NCBI RefSeq assembly: GCF_017086465.1
Contig: NZ_CP070961.1
Location: forward strand, 1,550,001-1,614,000
Source: Nocardioides sp. zg-1228
Lineage (GTDB): Bacteria; Actinomycetota; Actinomycetes; Propionibacteriales; Nocardioidaceae
Direction of reading: 5' to 3'
Length of the DNA: 64,000 bases
The notes beneath the pieces were generated by a model that saw nothing but the letters and a program-made list of their open reading frames with translations, ran no database searches and was not told the origin of the DNA. A program made the position numbers and the translations under genes. Each line of letters starts with the position of its first letter. Positions within the stretch are counted from its first letter, which is position 1. This document shows positions 1 to 9,106 of the stretch, piece after piece.

Positions 1-74
1 ATCATCGGCACGAGCATCGCGAGCAGGACCATGGAGATCGCGGCCGCCGCCGTCACGAGGAGGCTGCGGCGCAC
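1..74 (-). CDS. Sensor histidine kinase, N-terminal fragment (cut by window edge)
   Basis: Only about 24 codons lie in the window. Reading on the minus strand from GTG at 74, the peptide begins with two Arg and continues with a run rich in Leu, Val, Ala and Met, as expected for a cytoplasmic stub followed by a first membrane helix. The start lies one base after the TGA of the response regulator gene (76-78), so the two are almost certainly translationally coupled. That position, directly after an OmpR-type regulator, is where the cognate histidine kinase normally sits. No kinase domain is visible, so the call rests on context and the N-terminal membrane segment. Confidence 0.6.
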   Translation of the reverse strand, partial: MRRSLLVTAAAAISMVLLAMLVPM

Positions 75-75
75 C

Positions 76-780
<705 letters not shown>

Positions 781-872
781 CCATCGACCGTACCGTCCCC
801 GACGCGCGCCACCGCGGCCTTAGCCGCGCCTTAACCGGCTCCTCACCCCACGCTGACCGGCGAACCGGCAAG

Positions 873-1313
873 ATGCGCCCCGTGAGACGTCGGATGCTGC
901 TCGTGGGCCTGTGGGTCGCGGCCACGCTCCTCGCCGTGGTCGCCGGCGTGTTCGCGGTGTCGACCGTGGGCGCCACCATCCGCGACCGCGGTCCCGTGGG
1001 CGACGAGGTCGCCCGCGACGCCTCTGTGCCGTCCCCCACCGTGCCCGAGCCCGACGGTCCGGCCGTGTCCGACGAGATCACGGGGGAGTGGGGGGCCTTC
1101 CTCGTCGAGTGCCGCGACACCTGGGCGTACGGCGTCGGTGTGCGCGCGGACAAGCAGGCGGGCTGGCGCGCCGTGAGCTGGGAGCGGGGCCCGGACGACG
1201 ACGTCGAGGCGGTCTTCAGCGACGGTCGCAGCTCGGTCGAGCTCGACGTCTTCTGCAACCGCGGACGGCCCACGCTCGGCGACCTCGAGCGAAACACGCT
1301 GGGCGACGACTGA
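873..1313 (+). CDS. Small membrane-anchored protein of unknown function
   Basis: The protein has 146 residues: an Arg-rich N-terminus, one hydrophobic segment at about 8-32, then a Pro- and Asp-rich linker and a small extracytoplasmic domain. Two Cys (in VECRDTW and DVFCNRG) could form a disulphide outside the cell. It is divergent from the response regulator, about 90 bp away, so it may be a target or accessory of that two-component system, but nothing in the sequence proves it. A second possible start is GTG at 882, which would remove three residues. I do not recognise the family. Confidence 0.6.
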   Translation: MRPVRRRMLLVGLWVAATLLAVVAGVFAVSTVGATIRDRGPVGDEVARDASVPSPTVPEPDGPAVSDEITGEWGAFLVECRDTWAYGVGVRADKQAGWRAVSWERGPDDDVEAVFSDGRSSVELDVFCNRGRPTLGDLERNTLGDD

Positions 1314-1393
1314 TCCTTGTGCCAGTCTCGGTGTCACCCGATGGACCGCAGCCCGCGTCCCCATCGCTGACACCACCTCACGGGGAGACAGAG

Positions 1394-2041
1394 ATGACCC
1401 ACCGATCCACCGCCCGTCCCACCGTCCCATCCGGCGCCCTCCGGTCGCTGGCCACCGCGCTCGCGGGCGTCGCGCTGCTCGCCGGCTCGCTGGCGTCCGC
1501 GCCCGCCCACGCCCGGCCGGCCCCCGCTGAGCCCGCCGAGCGCGCCGCCGCCCGCACGACGCTGACCTTCACCGTCGACGACTGCGAGGGCTGCGAGATC
1601 CAGCTCGTCAACGCCCGGCGCACGCTGGACGTCGTGGTCCACGTGTGGCAGTCGCGCACCAGGAAGGTGCGCGACGGATCGGTGACCTTCCGCGTCGCCG
1701 CCAGGCGCACGTGGGGGATGTCGGCCACCGTCGTCGCGCCCTGGGAGGGCCAGACCGGCTATCTCACCACGGTCGCGTGGCGCTACAACGGCAAGCGCGT
1801 CGGCGACCCCGTCACCGTGGAGGAGGCCGTGACCAAGCGACGCGCGTCGGCGTGCTGGGAGGGCGTCCGCAGCCGGAGGGTCATCGTGCCGCTCGTCGTG
1901 GAGAAGGTGTGGGTCGACGGGGTGCGCAAGAAGGTCAACGGAAGCATCGCCTTCGTGCCCACCACCCAGAGCTGGCTCGCGCCGATGCGCGAGGTCTGGG
2001 ACGGCGTCCTCGGGTCGCAGGACGTCAACATCTGCGGCTGA
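1394..2041 (+). CDS. Secreted protein of unknown function
   Basis: The ATG at 1394 is preceded by a good ribosome site (GGGGAGA at 1382-1388) and begins a 215-residue protein. The first ~37 residues are a Sec signal peptide: Arg in the n-region, an Ala/Leu core, and a likely cut after APAHA. The mature part opens with a CxxC-type element (DDCEGCE) and later has single Cys in SACWEG and the C-terminal NICG, so it is probably disulphide-stabilised outside the cell. The alternating charged and hydrophobic strands suggest a beta-rich fold. It carries no motif I recognise. Confidence 0.65.
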   Translation: MTHRSTARPTVPSGALRSLATALAGVALLAGSLASAPAHARPAPAEPAERAAARTTLTFTVDDCEGCEIQLVNARRTLDVVVHVWQSRTRKVRDGSVTFRVAARRTWGMSATVVAPWEGQTGYLTTVAWRYNGKRVGDPVTVEEAVTKRRASACWEGVRSRRVIVPLVVEKVWVDGVRKKVNGSIAFVPTTQSWLAPMREVWDGVLGSQDVNICG

Positions 2042-2064
2042 CGGTGGTGCTAGCGTCCGAGCGC

Positions 2065-2823
2065 ATGAGCGGGCGCCACGCGTTCACCTCGCGCCCCGTC
2101 GGTGTCTTCACCGTCGTGGTCACGGGCGTGATCGGCGTCGGCGCCCTCTACCTGGCCGCGACGCGCGCGGAGCAGCGCCTGCTCAACCTCGTGCTCGGCG
2201 CGTTCATGGTGTCGGTGGCCGCGATGGTCGGCCTCGGCCAACGGCGCAGCACCTCGACGTGGCGGCGCACCGAGCTGCGCGGACGCCCCGCGTGGGCGCT
2301 GGCGCTCGGCGAGCGCGGCCAGGCCCCCGCGGTCGCCGTCGTGCTGACGACGCTCGGCATCGGCCTGGGGCTGGCGGCCGTGCTCGACGAGCGCACCGGG
2401 GTGCGTGTGGTGGCCGGCGTCCCGGCGCTGCTCGTGCTGGTGCTGGCCGCCGAGATGTGGCGTGCGTGGTCGCGGCGACCCGAGCTGCGGATCTCGGCCG
2501 ACCTCGTCGAGCTGCACGGCATTGGCATCGACAGCGAGCTGGCGTGGGACGACGTCGGCGCCGTGGTGCCCGACAGCCTCGGCACCCGCTGGGCCGCGCT
2601 GGTGCTGACCGCCGCGGCGGGCGCGCCGTCGTACCGGTGGCGACCGAGCCGGCTACTGCTTCCCCTCGACCGCGAGCCCGACCCGCCGGGCATCCACCTG
2701 CGCGTCGGGCTGGTGGCCGAAGAGGCCGAGCTGCGGCGCCTGCTTCGCGAGCTGCACATCGCCGACAGGGCCCGGCGCGAGGCGCTGATCGGCGGCGGGA
2801 TGCCGTCGGACGCGGGTTTCTGA
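2065..2823 (+). CDS. Membrane protein with a probable PH-like C-terminal part
   Basis: The 252-residue protein starts at ATG 2065. It has four hydrophobic segments: two at about 10-30 and 38-55, and two at about 87-130. A soluble C-terminal part follows (about 140-252) with the pattern RISADLVELHGIG then SELAWDDVGAVV, which resembles bacterial PH-type domains found after paired membrane helices. The similarity is from pattern only. It sits 55 bp before glnA2 on the same strand, but no functional link is evident. Confidence 0.6.
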   Translation: MSGRHAFTSRPVGVFTVVVTGVIGVGALYLAATRAEQRLLNLVLGAFMVSVAAMVGLGQRRSTSTWRRTELRGRPAWALALGERGQAPAVAVVLTTLGIGLGLAAVLDERTGVRVVAGVPALLVLVLAAEMWRAWSRRPELRISADLVELHGIGIDSELAWDDVGAVVPDSLGTRWAALVLTAAAGAPSYRWRPSRLLLPLDREPDPPGIHLRVGLVAEEAELRRLLRELHIADRARREALIGGGMPSDAGF

Positions 2824-2877
2824 CTCGGCTGCGGACACCCAACGACCGTCGCGTCGCGCTGGCCCTAGGCTGGTGGC

Positions 2878-4224
2878 ATGGGCAAGCAAGAGGACTTCGT
2901 GATCCGGGCGCTCGAGGAGCGTGACGTCCGGTTCGTGCGGCTGTGGTTCACCGACGTGCTGGGCTTCCTCAAGAGCGTGAGCGTCGCACCGGCCGAGCTC
3001 GAGAACGCGTTCGAGGAGGGCATCGGGTTCGACGGCTCGGCCATCGAGGGATTCGCCCGCGTCTACGAGTCCGACATGCTCGCGCACCCCGACGCCTCGA
3101 CGTTCCAGATCCTGCCATGGCGCACCGGCGACGAGGGCGGCCCGGCCACCGCGCGGATGTTCTGCGACATCGTGATGCCCGACGGCAGCCCGTCCTACGC
3201 CGACCCGCGCCATGTGCTGAAGCGGACCCTGAGCACCGCCGCCGACAAGGGCTTCACCTTCTACACCCACCCCGAGATCGAGTTCTACCTGTTCAAGGAC
3301 GTGCCGGGGAAGGGCGACGAGCCGGAGCCGGTCGACCGCAGCGGCTTCTTCGACCACACCGCCCAGTCGCGAGGAGCCGACTTCCGCCGCGACGCCATCA
3401 CGATGCTCGAGGCGATGGGCATCTCGGTCGAGTTCAGCCACCACGAGGGCGGCCCGGGCCAGCAGGAGATCGACCTGCGCTACGCCGACGCGCTGACCAC
3501 CGCCGACAACATCATGACCTTCCGCACGGTCATCCGGGAGGTCGCCCTCGGCCACGGGATCTGGGCGTCCTTCATGCCCAAGCCGTTCACCACCCACCCT
3601 GGGTCGGGCATGCACACCCACGTGTCGCTCTTCGAGGGCGATCGCAACGCCTTCTTCGAGGCCGGCGCGCAGTACCAGCTCTCCAAGACCGGCCGGCAGT
3701 TCATCGCCGGGATCCTGCGCCACGCGGGCGAGATCAGCGTGGTCACCAACCAGTGGGTCAACTCCTACAAGCGCCTGCTCGGTGGGGGCGAGGCCCCGTC
3801 CGGCGTGTGCTGGGGCCACAACAACCGGTCCGCCATGATCCGGGTGCCGATGTACAAGCCCAACAAGGGCCAGTCCACCCGCATCGAGCTGCGCACGATC
3901 GACCCGGCCTGCAACCCCTACCTCGCCTTCGCGGTCGTCCTGGCCGCGGGCATGAAGGGCATCGAGGAGGGCTACGAGCTGCCCCGCGAGGCCGAGGACG
4001 ACGTCTGGTCGCTGACCGAGCGGGAGCGCAGGGCACTCGGCATCGCGCCGCTGCCGCGCAGCCTGTGGGACGCCATCGGGATCGCCGAGGACTCCGAGCT
4101 GCTGGCCGAGACGCTCGGCGAGCACGTCTTCGACTTCTTCCTGCGCAACAAGCGCGCCGAGTGGGAGGAGTACCGCACCCAGGTCTCCGCCTACGAGCGC
4201 GACCGGATGCTGCCGGTCCTCTGA
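2878..4224 (+). CDS. glnA2: Glutamine synthetase, GlnA2 type
   Basis: The 448-residue enzyme matches type I glutamine synthetase, which makes glutamine from glutamate, ammonia and ATP. It has the beta-grasp N-terminal domain, the metal-binding signature region (HPEIEFYLF, then HHEGGPGQQEID) and the ATP and glutamate region (PGSGMHTHVS, NNRSAMIRVP, IELRTIDPACNPYLAFA). Where the adenylylated enzymes have Tyr in a DKNLYDLPP-type loop, this one reads EDDVWSL with Trp377, so it should not be modified by GlnE. GlnA2 beside glnE is the order also known from mycobacteria. It is followed by glnE after 19 bp, so the two are probably one operon. Confidence 0.93.
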   Translation: MGKQEDFVIRALEERDVRFVRLWFTDVLGFLKSVSVAPAELENAFEEGIGFDGSAIEGFARVYESDMLAHPDASTFQILPWRTGDEGGPATARMFCDIVMPDGSPSYADPRHVLKRTLSTAADKGFTFYTHPEIEFYLFKDVPGKGDEPEPVDRSGFFDHTAQSRGADFRRDAITMLEAMGISVEFSHHEGGPGQQEIDLRYADALTTADNIMTFRTVIREVALGHGIWASFMPKPFTTHPGSGMHTHVSLFEGDRNAFFEAGAQYQLSKTGRQFIAGILRHAGEISVVTNQWVNSYKRLLGGGEAPSGVCWGHNNRSAMIRVPMYKPNKGQSTRIELRTIDPACNPYLAFAVVLAAGMKGIEEGYELPREAEDDVWSLTERERRALGIAPLPRSLWDAIGIAEDSELLAETLGEHVFDFFLRNKRAEWEEYRTQVSAYERDRMLPVL

Positions 4225-4243
4225 GCCCGGCGGACTGACGCAG

Positions 4244-7225
4244 ATGGGGGACACGCCGGGGTCGTACGTCCGCAAGGGCTTCGTCGACGGCGCCGCCGCT
4301 GCCCGCGGGATCGCGCGGCTCGGCGAGGCGGGTCCGCCGCTGACCGACGAGCTCGCCGCGTCGGCCGACCCGGACGCCGCGCTCGAGGGCCTGCTCCGGC
4401 TCGCCGAGGCCCTCGACGAGCAGGCCGAGGGCACCGGCGCGGAGATGCTCACCGAGGTGGCCGACGACGAGGGCACCGCGATGCGACTGTGCAGCGTGCT
4501 CGGCGCGAGCGCCGCCCTGACCCTGCACCTGGTCCGCCACCCGGAGCACTGGCGCGAGCTGACCGACCCCACCCTCGGCACCACCCGGGCCGCCGCGTAC
4601 GCCCTGCGCGAGGCGATGCTGCGCGCGGTGGGCGCCGACCCGCGTGCTGGGGAGCCGGTGGCCGGACTCCCCGACGCCGAGGCCGTCGACGCGCTGCGCG
4701 TGGAGTACCGCAGGCACCTGCTGCGGCTGGCCTCGCGCGACCTCTCCCACCACGTGGCGCTCGACGACGCGGCGGCCGAGATCTCCGACCTCGCCGCGGC
4801 CACCCTGGAGGGCGCGCTGGCCGTGGCCCGCGCGCGGGTCGGCGACGGCGCCCGCACGGTGCGGCTCGCGGTCGTCGCGATGGGCAAGTGCGGCGGCCAC
4901 GAGCTCAACTACATCTCCGACGTCGACGTCGTCTTCGTCCACGAGCCGGCACCCGGGGCCGACGAGGGCGCCGCCCTGCGCGCGGCCACCCAGCTCGCCT
5001 CGCACCTGATGCGGATCTGCTCCGACCACACGCGCGAGGGGACGATCTGGCCGGTCGACGCCAACCTCCGACCCGAGGGCAGCCAGGGCCCGCTGGTGCG
5101 CACCCTCGCCAGCCACCAGGGCTACTACGAGAAGTGGGCCAAGACCTGGGAGTTCCAGGCGTTGCTCAAGGCGCGACCGGTCGCGGGGGACGCCGACCTG
5201 GGCCGTCGCTACCGCGAGATGGTGGCCCCGATGGTGTGGAGCGCCGCGGGTCGCGACGGCTTCGTCGAGGACGTGCGGGCGATGCGCCGACGAGTCGTCG
5301 AGCACATCCCGGCGCACGAGGCCGAGCGGCAGCTCAAGCTCGGCTCCGGCGGCCTGCGCGACGTCGAGTTCGCGGTGCAGCTGCTCCAACTCGTCCACGG
5401 CCGGGCCGACCCGTCGTTGCGCGAGGGCGCGACGCTGAGCGCGCTGAGCCGCCTCACCGACGGCGGCTACGTCGGTCGCGAGGACGGCGAGAAGCTGCAC
5501 GAGGCCTACACGTTCCTCCGCACCCTCGAGCACCGGATCCAGCTCTACCAGCTGCGGCGCACGCACGTGCTGCCCGAGGATGAGGCGTCGCTGCGTCGTC
5601 TCGGCCGCTCCATCGGCATCTTCTCCGAGCCGGCCACCCAGGTCGACCGGCGCTGGCGCCACCACCGCCGCGAGGTGCGCCGGCTCCACGAGAAGCTGTT
5701 CTACCGACCGCTGCTCGGGGCCGTCGCCAAGCTCCCCGGCTCGGAGGCACGGCTGTCGCTGGAGGCCGCGGAGGCCCGGCTGTCCGCCCTGGGCTACGCC
5801 GACCCGCGGGCCGCGCTGCGCCACCTCGAGGCGCTGACGAGCGGGGTCTCGCGCACCTCCGACATCCAGCGCACCCTGCTGCCGGTGCTGCTGGGGTGGT
5901 TCGCCGACTCGCCCGACCCCGACGCGGGGCTGTTCGGCTTCCGGCGGATCAGCGAGAGCCTCGGCCGCACCCCGTGGTACCTCACGATGCTGCGCGACGA
6001 GGGCGAGGTCGCCCAGCGGCTCGCCCTCGTCCTCGGCACCTCGCGCTACGCCACCGACCTGCTCGAGCGCGAGCCGCAGGGCGTGAGGATGCTGGGGGAG
6101 TCGCTGGTGCCGCTGACCGCCGAGGCGGCGCTGGCGGAGATGCAGGCGGTCGCCGAGCGCGCCGACTCGCCCGAGGCCGCGGTCGCCGCTGTGCGCTCGG
6201 TGCGCCGGCGCGAGCTGCTCCGCATCGCCTGCGGCGACCTCGTCGCGGGCACGGACGTGGCAGTGGTCGGCCAGGGGCTGACCCGGCTCACCGACGCCAC
6301 CTTGCAGGCGACGCTCGACATCGCGATCGAGGCGGTGCGGCGCCAGCGTGGCCTGGACGCGCCGCCGAGCCGGATCGCCGTGGTCGCGATGGGTCGCTAC
6401 GGCGGGTTCGAGCTGTCGTACGGCAGCGACGCCGACGTGATGTTCGTGCACGAGGCCGCCCACGGTGCGGACACCCAGGCCTCGGCGTCGTTCGCGACCG
6501 CGGTCGTCTCGGAGGTACGTCGCCTGCTCTCGCTGCCGGCCAGCGACCCGCCGCTGGAGATCGACGCCGACCTGCGCCCGGAGGGCAAGAACGGCCCGAT
6601 GGTGCGCACCGTGGAGTCCTACGCCGCCTACTACGCGAAGTGGTCGGACGTGTGGGAGTTCCAGGCCCTGCTGCGAGCCGACGCGGTGGTCGGCGACCCC
6701 AACCTGCGCGCCCGCTTCACCGAGCTCATCGACCCGCTGCGCTTCCCCCTCGACGGCATCGCGGAGTCCGCCGTGCTCGAGGTGCGTCGGATCAAGGCAC
6801 GCGTCGACGACGAGCGCCTGCCGCGCGGCGCGGACCGGCACACCCACCTCAAGCTCGGTCGCGGCGGGCTGGCCGACGTCGAGTGGACCGTGCAGCTGCT
6901 GCAGATGCGGCACGCGGGGCGGGTCGAGGGGCTGCGCACGACGCAGACGCTGCCCGCCCTGGAGGCGGCGGCCGGGGCGGGGCTGGTCGCCGAGGCCGAC
7001 GCGGCGACGCTGGCGGAGGCCTGGCGGCTGGTGAGCCGGGTGCGCAACGCCGTCACGCTCGTGCGCGGCAGACCGGCCGACCAGCTGCCCAGCGACGCCC
7101 GCGAGCGCGCCGCGGTCGCGCGGGTGCTGGGCTACCCGCAGGGCGCGTCGGACGAGATGGTCAACGACTACCTGCGCACCACCCGCCGCGCCCACGCCGT
7201 GGTCGAGCGGGTCTTCTGGGAATGA
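4244..7225 (+). CDS. glnE: Bifunctional glutamine synthetase adenylyltransferase/deadenylase
   Basis: GlnE attaches AMP to, and removes it from, a tyrosine of glutamine synthetase in response to nitrogen status. The 993-residue protein has the expected two-fold layout. One nucleotidyltransferase domain has the GKCGGHELNYISDVDVVF motif at about 214-232, and the second has GRYGGFELSYGSDADVMF at about 717-735. Each is followed by a helical GlnD/GlnE-type regulatory region with a KLGSGGLRDVEF or KLGRGGLADVEW signature. Since the adjacent GlnA2 has Trp at the target position, the substrate is presumably another GlnA elsewhere in the genome. The TGA at 7223-7225 lies inside the first operator dyad of the next gene. 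Confidence 0.95.
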   Translation: MGDTPGSYVRKGFVDGAAAARGIARLGEAGPPLTDELAASADPDAALEGLLRLAEALDEQAEGTGAEMLTEVADDEGTAMRLCSVLGASAALTLHLVRHPEHWRELTDPTLGTTRAAAYALREAMLRAVGADPRAGEPVAGLPDAEAVDALRVEYRRHLLRLASRDLSHHVALDDAAAEISDLAAATLEGALAVARARVGDGARTVRLAVVAMGKCGGHELNYISDVDVVFVHEPAPGADEGAALRAATQLASHLMRICSDHTREGTIWPVDANLRPEGSQGPLVRTLASHQGYYEKWAKTWEFQALLKARPVAGDADLGRRYREMVAPMVWSAAGRDGFVEDVRAMRRRVVEHIPAHEAERQLKLGSGGLRDVEFAVQLLQLVHGRADPSLREGATLSALSRLTDGGYVGREDGEKLHEAYTFLRTLEHRIQLYQLRRTHVLPEDEASLRRLGRSIGIFSEPATQVDRRWRHHRREVRRLHEKLFYRPLLGAVAKLPGSEARLSLEAAEARLSALGYADPRAALRHLEALTSGVSRTSDIQRTLLPVLLGWFADSPDPDAGLFGFRRISESLGRTPWYLTMLRDEGEVAQRLALVLGTSRYATDLLEREPQGVRMLGESLVPLTAEAALAEMQAVAERADSPEAAVAAVRSVRRRELLRIACGDLVAGTDVAVVGQGLTRLTDATLQATLDIAIEAVRRQRGLDAPPSRIAVVAMGRYGGFELSYGSDADVMFVHEAAHGADTQASASFATAVVSEVRRLLSLPASDPPLEIDADLRPEGKNGPMVRTVESYAAYYAKWSDVWEFQALLRADAVVGDPNLRARFTELIDPLRFPLDGIAESAVLEVRRIKARVDDERLPRGADRHTHLKLGRGGLADVEWTVQLLQMRHAGRVEGLRTTQTLPALEAAAGAGLVAEADAATLAEAWRLVSRVRNAVTLVRGRPADQLPSDARERAAVARVLGYPQGASDEMVNDYLRTTRRAHAVVERVFWE

Positions 7226-7240
7226 AGCGATGTGCTTCAT
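7222..7240. promoter_or_regulatory. Operator dyad 1 of the satD promoter
   Basis: The sequence is a perfect inverted repeat ATGAAG-N7-CTTCAT; the central bases add a further C/G pair, so each arm is 7 bp. It lies just upstream of the predicted -35 box at 7244 and overlaps the glnE stop codon. An identical dyad lies 29 bp downstream (centre to centre). Recognition by a dimeric repressor is inferred. Confidence 0.7.
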
Positions 7241-7243
7241 CGA

Positions 7244-7272
7244 TGGACAAATGAAGCAATGACCTTCATTAT
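7244..7272 (+). promoter_or_regulatory. Predicted satD promoter giving a leaderless mRNA
   Basis: A -35 box TGGACA (7244-7249) and a -10 box CATTAT (7267-7272) are separated by 17 bp. The -10 box ends six bases before the GTG at 7279, so the transcript would begin at or next to the start codon. This fits the lack of a properly spaced ribosome site: the only purine run, GAGGA, directly touches the GTG. Leaderless mRNAs are common in actinobacteria. Confidence 0.55.
7251..7269. promoter_or_regulatory. Operator dyad 2, inside the satD promoter spacer
   Basis: This is a second perfect ATGAAG-N7-CTTCAT dyad, one base longer on each side when flanking A/T is counted. It fills the spacer between the predicted -35 and -10 boxes, the classical position for repression by steric block. 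Having two identical dyads around one promoter makes chance unlikely. The bound protein is unknown; the SatD product itself has a C-terminal helix-turn-helix and is one candidate. Confidence 0.7.
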
Positions 7273-7278
7273 CGAGGA

Positions 7279-7953
7279 GTGCCCAGGACTGCCGTCGCGA
7301 CGCTGATCGGCGACCTCGTGGGGTCTCGAGCCTCCCACGACCGCGCCGACCTCCACCAGCGCCTCGAGTCGGCGCTGGGCGAGGTCAACGACCTGGTGCA
7401 CCCGCTCCGGCCGCTGTGGGTCACCGTCGGGGACGAGTACCAGGGTGCCTTCGCGACGGTCGCGGAGGCCGTGCGGGCCACGCTGCTGGTCCGGACGCGG
7501 CTGCTCCCGGACCACGACGTGCGCCACGGCATCGGCTGGGGAGCGACGACCGTCCTCGACGCGGACACCGGCATCGAGGACGGACCCGGGTGGTGGGCGG
7601 CCCGGGTGGCGATCGAGGCCGCCGCCAGCGCGGAGCACAGCCCGGCCCAGCGGTGGCTGCGCACGGCGTACGTCGTGGCCGACGGCGCCGCCGGGGGAGC
7701 GGACCCCGCCCTGGTCAACGCCGGGCTGGTGCTGCGTGACGAGCGGGTCAGCGGCCTGTCGGCGCGCTCGGTGTCGGTGCTGCGTGGTCTGCTGTCCCAC
7801 GAGACCCAGCGCGACGTCGCCGACGCCCTGGGGATCAGCGCGTCCGCGGTGTCGCAGCGGGTGCGCGCCGACGGGCTCGCGGCGATCGTCGCGGCCCACG
7901 ACCTGCTCGCGCCCGCCAGTGGGGGCGACGACCGGGAGGAAGGAGACCGATGA
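7279..7953 (+). CDS. SatD-family protein with C-terminal helix-turn-helix
   Basis: The 224-residue protein starts with a beta strand and the motif LIGDLVGSR that opens SatD-family proteins. The region to about 150 has the WVTVGDEYQGAF and RHGIGWG motifs, reminiscent of a nucleotidyl-cyclase-like core. Residues about 160-205 form a sigma-region-4-like helix-turn-helix (ETQRDVADALGISASAVSQR). SatD was named in a streptococcal acid-tolerance locus, but its biochemical role is not established. The start is GTG with no usable ribosome site. Its last codons overlap the ATG of the downstream membrane gene by 4 bp (ATGA), showing a two-gene operon. The paired dyads upstream suggest tight regulation, possibly by this protein itself. 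Confidence 0.82.
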   Translation: MPRTAVATLIGDLVGSRASHDRADLHQRLESALGEVNDLVHPLRPLWVTVGDEYQGAFATVAEAVRATLLVRTRLLPDHDVRHGIGWGATTVLDADTGIEDGPGWWAARVAIEAAASAEHSPAQRWLRTAYVVADGAAGGADPALVNAGLVLRDERVSGLSARSVSVLRGLLSHETQRDVADALGISASAVSQRVRADGLAAIVAAHDLLAPASGGDDREEGDR

Positions 7954-8684
7954 GCTGGCTCGGGATCCTGCTGATCGGGTTCGCGGTCACCGACCTGATC
8001 CACGCCGTGCGCCGCACGCGCTACCTGCCCGAGTGCGTCGGGGCGCTGGTGGCGCTGTGCACCGGCCTGCTGGCCGGGCTGACGTCGGGGCGGGACGTGG
8101 CGGCGCTCCTGGGCATCGCGGTCGTGGTGCTGCTGTGGGGCCTGACGGTCACGTGGGGCTTCGGCCACCCGGGACCGAAGGCGGCCCGGCTGCCGCTCGG
8201 CGTGTTCCTGGTGGCGCTGGTGGGCGCGATCGCCTGCTCCGGGCTGGCGCCGGAGGCCTCCGGCCCGCTGGCCCGGTGGCTCGACTCCCTCGCCGTGGGC
8301 GATCTCGACGGCGTCGGTCCCGACCGGTTCCTGCTGCTTCTCGGCGCGTTCGCGATCCAGCTCTCCACCGGCAACGTGCTGGTCCGGCTGGTGCTCAAGG
8401 CGACCGGCACCATCAACCCGCGGGCCGACGGCGCGATGCCGCCCACCCGGCTCAAGGGCGGGCGCCTGCTGGGTCCGCTCGAGCGCGTCTTCATCCTCGC
8501 CCTCGCCCTCGGCGGGCAGGTGACGGCGGCCAGCGTGGTCGTCGCCGCCAAGGGGCTGCTGCGCTTCCCCGAGCTCTCGTCGCGGCGCGACCAGGACCGG
8601 ATCCACCAGCTCACCGAGTACTTCCTGCTGGGGTCGTTCGTGTCGTGGCTGGTGGCCCTGGGCTCCTACGTCCTGCTGGCCTGA
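7950..8684 (+). CDS. Polytopic membrane partner of SatD (DUF3307-like C-terminus)
   Basis: The 244-residue protein has about six hydrophobic segments. Its C-terminal half carries the pattern GGRLLGPLERVFI, then QVTAASVVVAAKGLLRF and LTEYFLLGS, which I know from membrane proteins encoded next to satD genes. It is translationally coupled to satD (ATG overlapping TGA). The pair probably acts together, with the soluble SatD sensing a nucleotide or ligand and this protein at the membrane, but that division is inference. Its 3' end overlaps the opposed CBS gene by 19 bp. Confidence 0.75.
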   Translation: MSWLGILLIGFAVTDLIHAVRRTRYLPECVGALVALCTGLLAGLTSGRDVAALLGIAVVVLLWGLTVTWGFGHPGPKAARLPLGVFLVALVGAIACSGLAPEASGPLARWLDSLAVGDLDGVGPDRFLLLLGAFAIQLSTGNVLVRLVLKATGTINPRADGAMPPTRLKGGRLLGPLERVFILALALGGQVTAASVVVAAKGLLRFPELSSRRDQDRIHQLTEYFLLGSFVSWLVALGSYVLLA

Positions 8685-9106
8685 GCGCCGGGGCCGTCGG
8701 TGCGCTCGGCGCGCCGCGAGGCGACGCCGGCGTCGGTGCAGAAGCCACCTCCGTGGCGCTTGAGGCAGAGCAGCCCGACCAGCAGCCCCTGGCGGTCGAC
8801 CACGGCGACGCGCCGCTCGCCCACGGCGCGCATCGCCCGGCGTACCTGCTCCGCGGGCAGGTCGGCGCCGATGGTGCGCCCCTCGAGCACGGCATGCGCG
8901 AGCGCGGGCTGCTCCCCGGACCCGGCGGCGGCGAGGTCCCGGCGCACGAGCGTGCCGAGCAGCTGCTCGCCGACCCGGCCCGTGCCGGTGAGCAGCACCA
9001 TGTGGACGTGAGGGCTGGCGAGGACCTCCTGTACATCGGCCACCGTCGCCTCCCCGTCCAGGACGATCGGGGACCGCAGCATCACCTCTGCCACCCGTGC
9101 CGTCAC
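8666..9106 (-). CDS. CBS-domain protein
   Basis: The 146-residue protein holds a tandem CBS pair. The first repeat (about 5-58) begins VAEVMLRSPIVL and contains VHMVLLTGTGRV; the second (about 70-120) includes ERRVAVVDRQGLLVGLLCLKRH. Such stand-alone pairs bind adenosyl compounds and act as energy sensors in other families; the ligand here is unknown. The last 25 residues are low-complexity. It converges with the SatD partner gene and shares 19 bp with it. Confidence 0.8.
   Translation of the reverse strand: MTARVAEVMLRSPIVLDGEATVADVQEVLASPHVHMVLLTGTGRVGEQLLGTLVRRDLAAAGSGEQPALAHAVLEGRTIGADLPAEQVRRAMRAVGERRVAVVDRQGLLVGLLCLKRHGGGFCTDAGVASRRAERTDGPGAQASRT

Noticed and set aside
3758..7240. A minus-strand frame of about 1,160 codons over glnA2 and glnE
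   Set aside because: It is antisense to two certain genes and lacks any recognisable domain or ribosome site.
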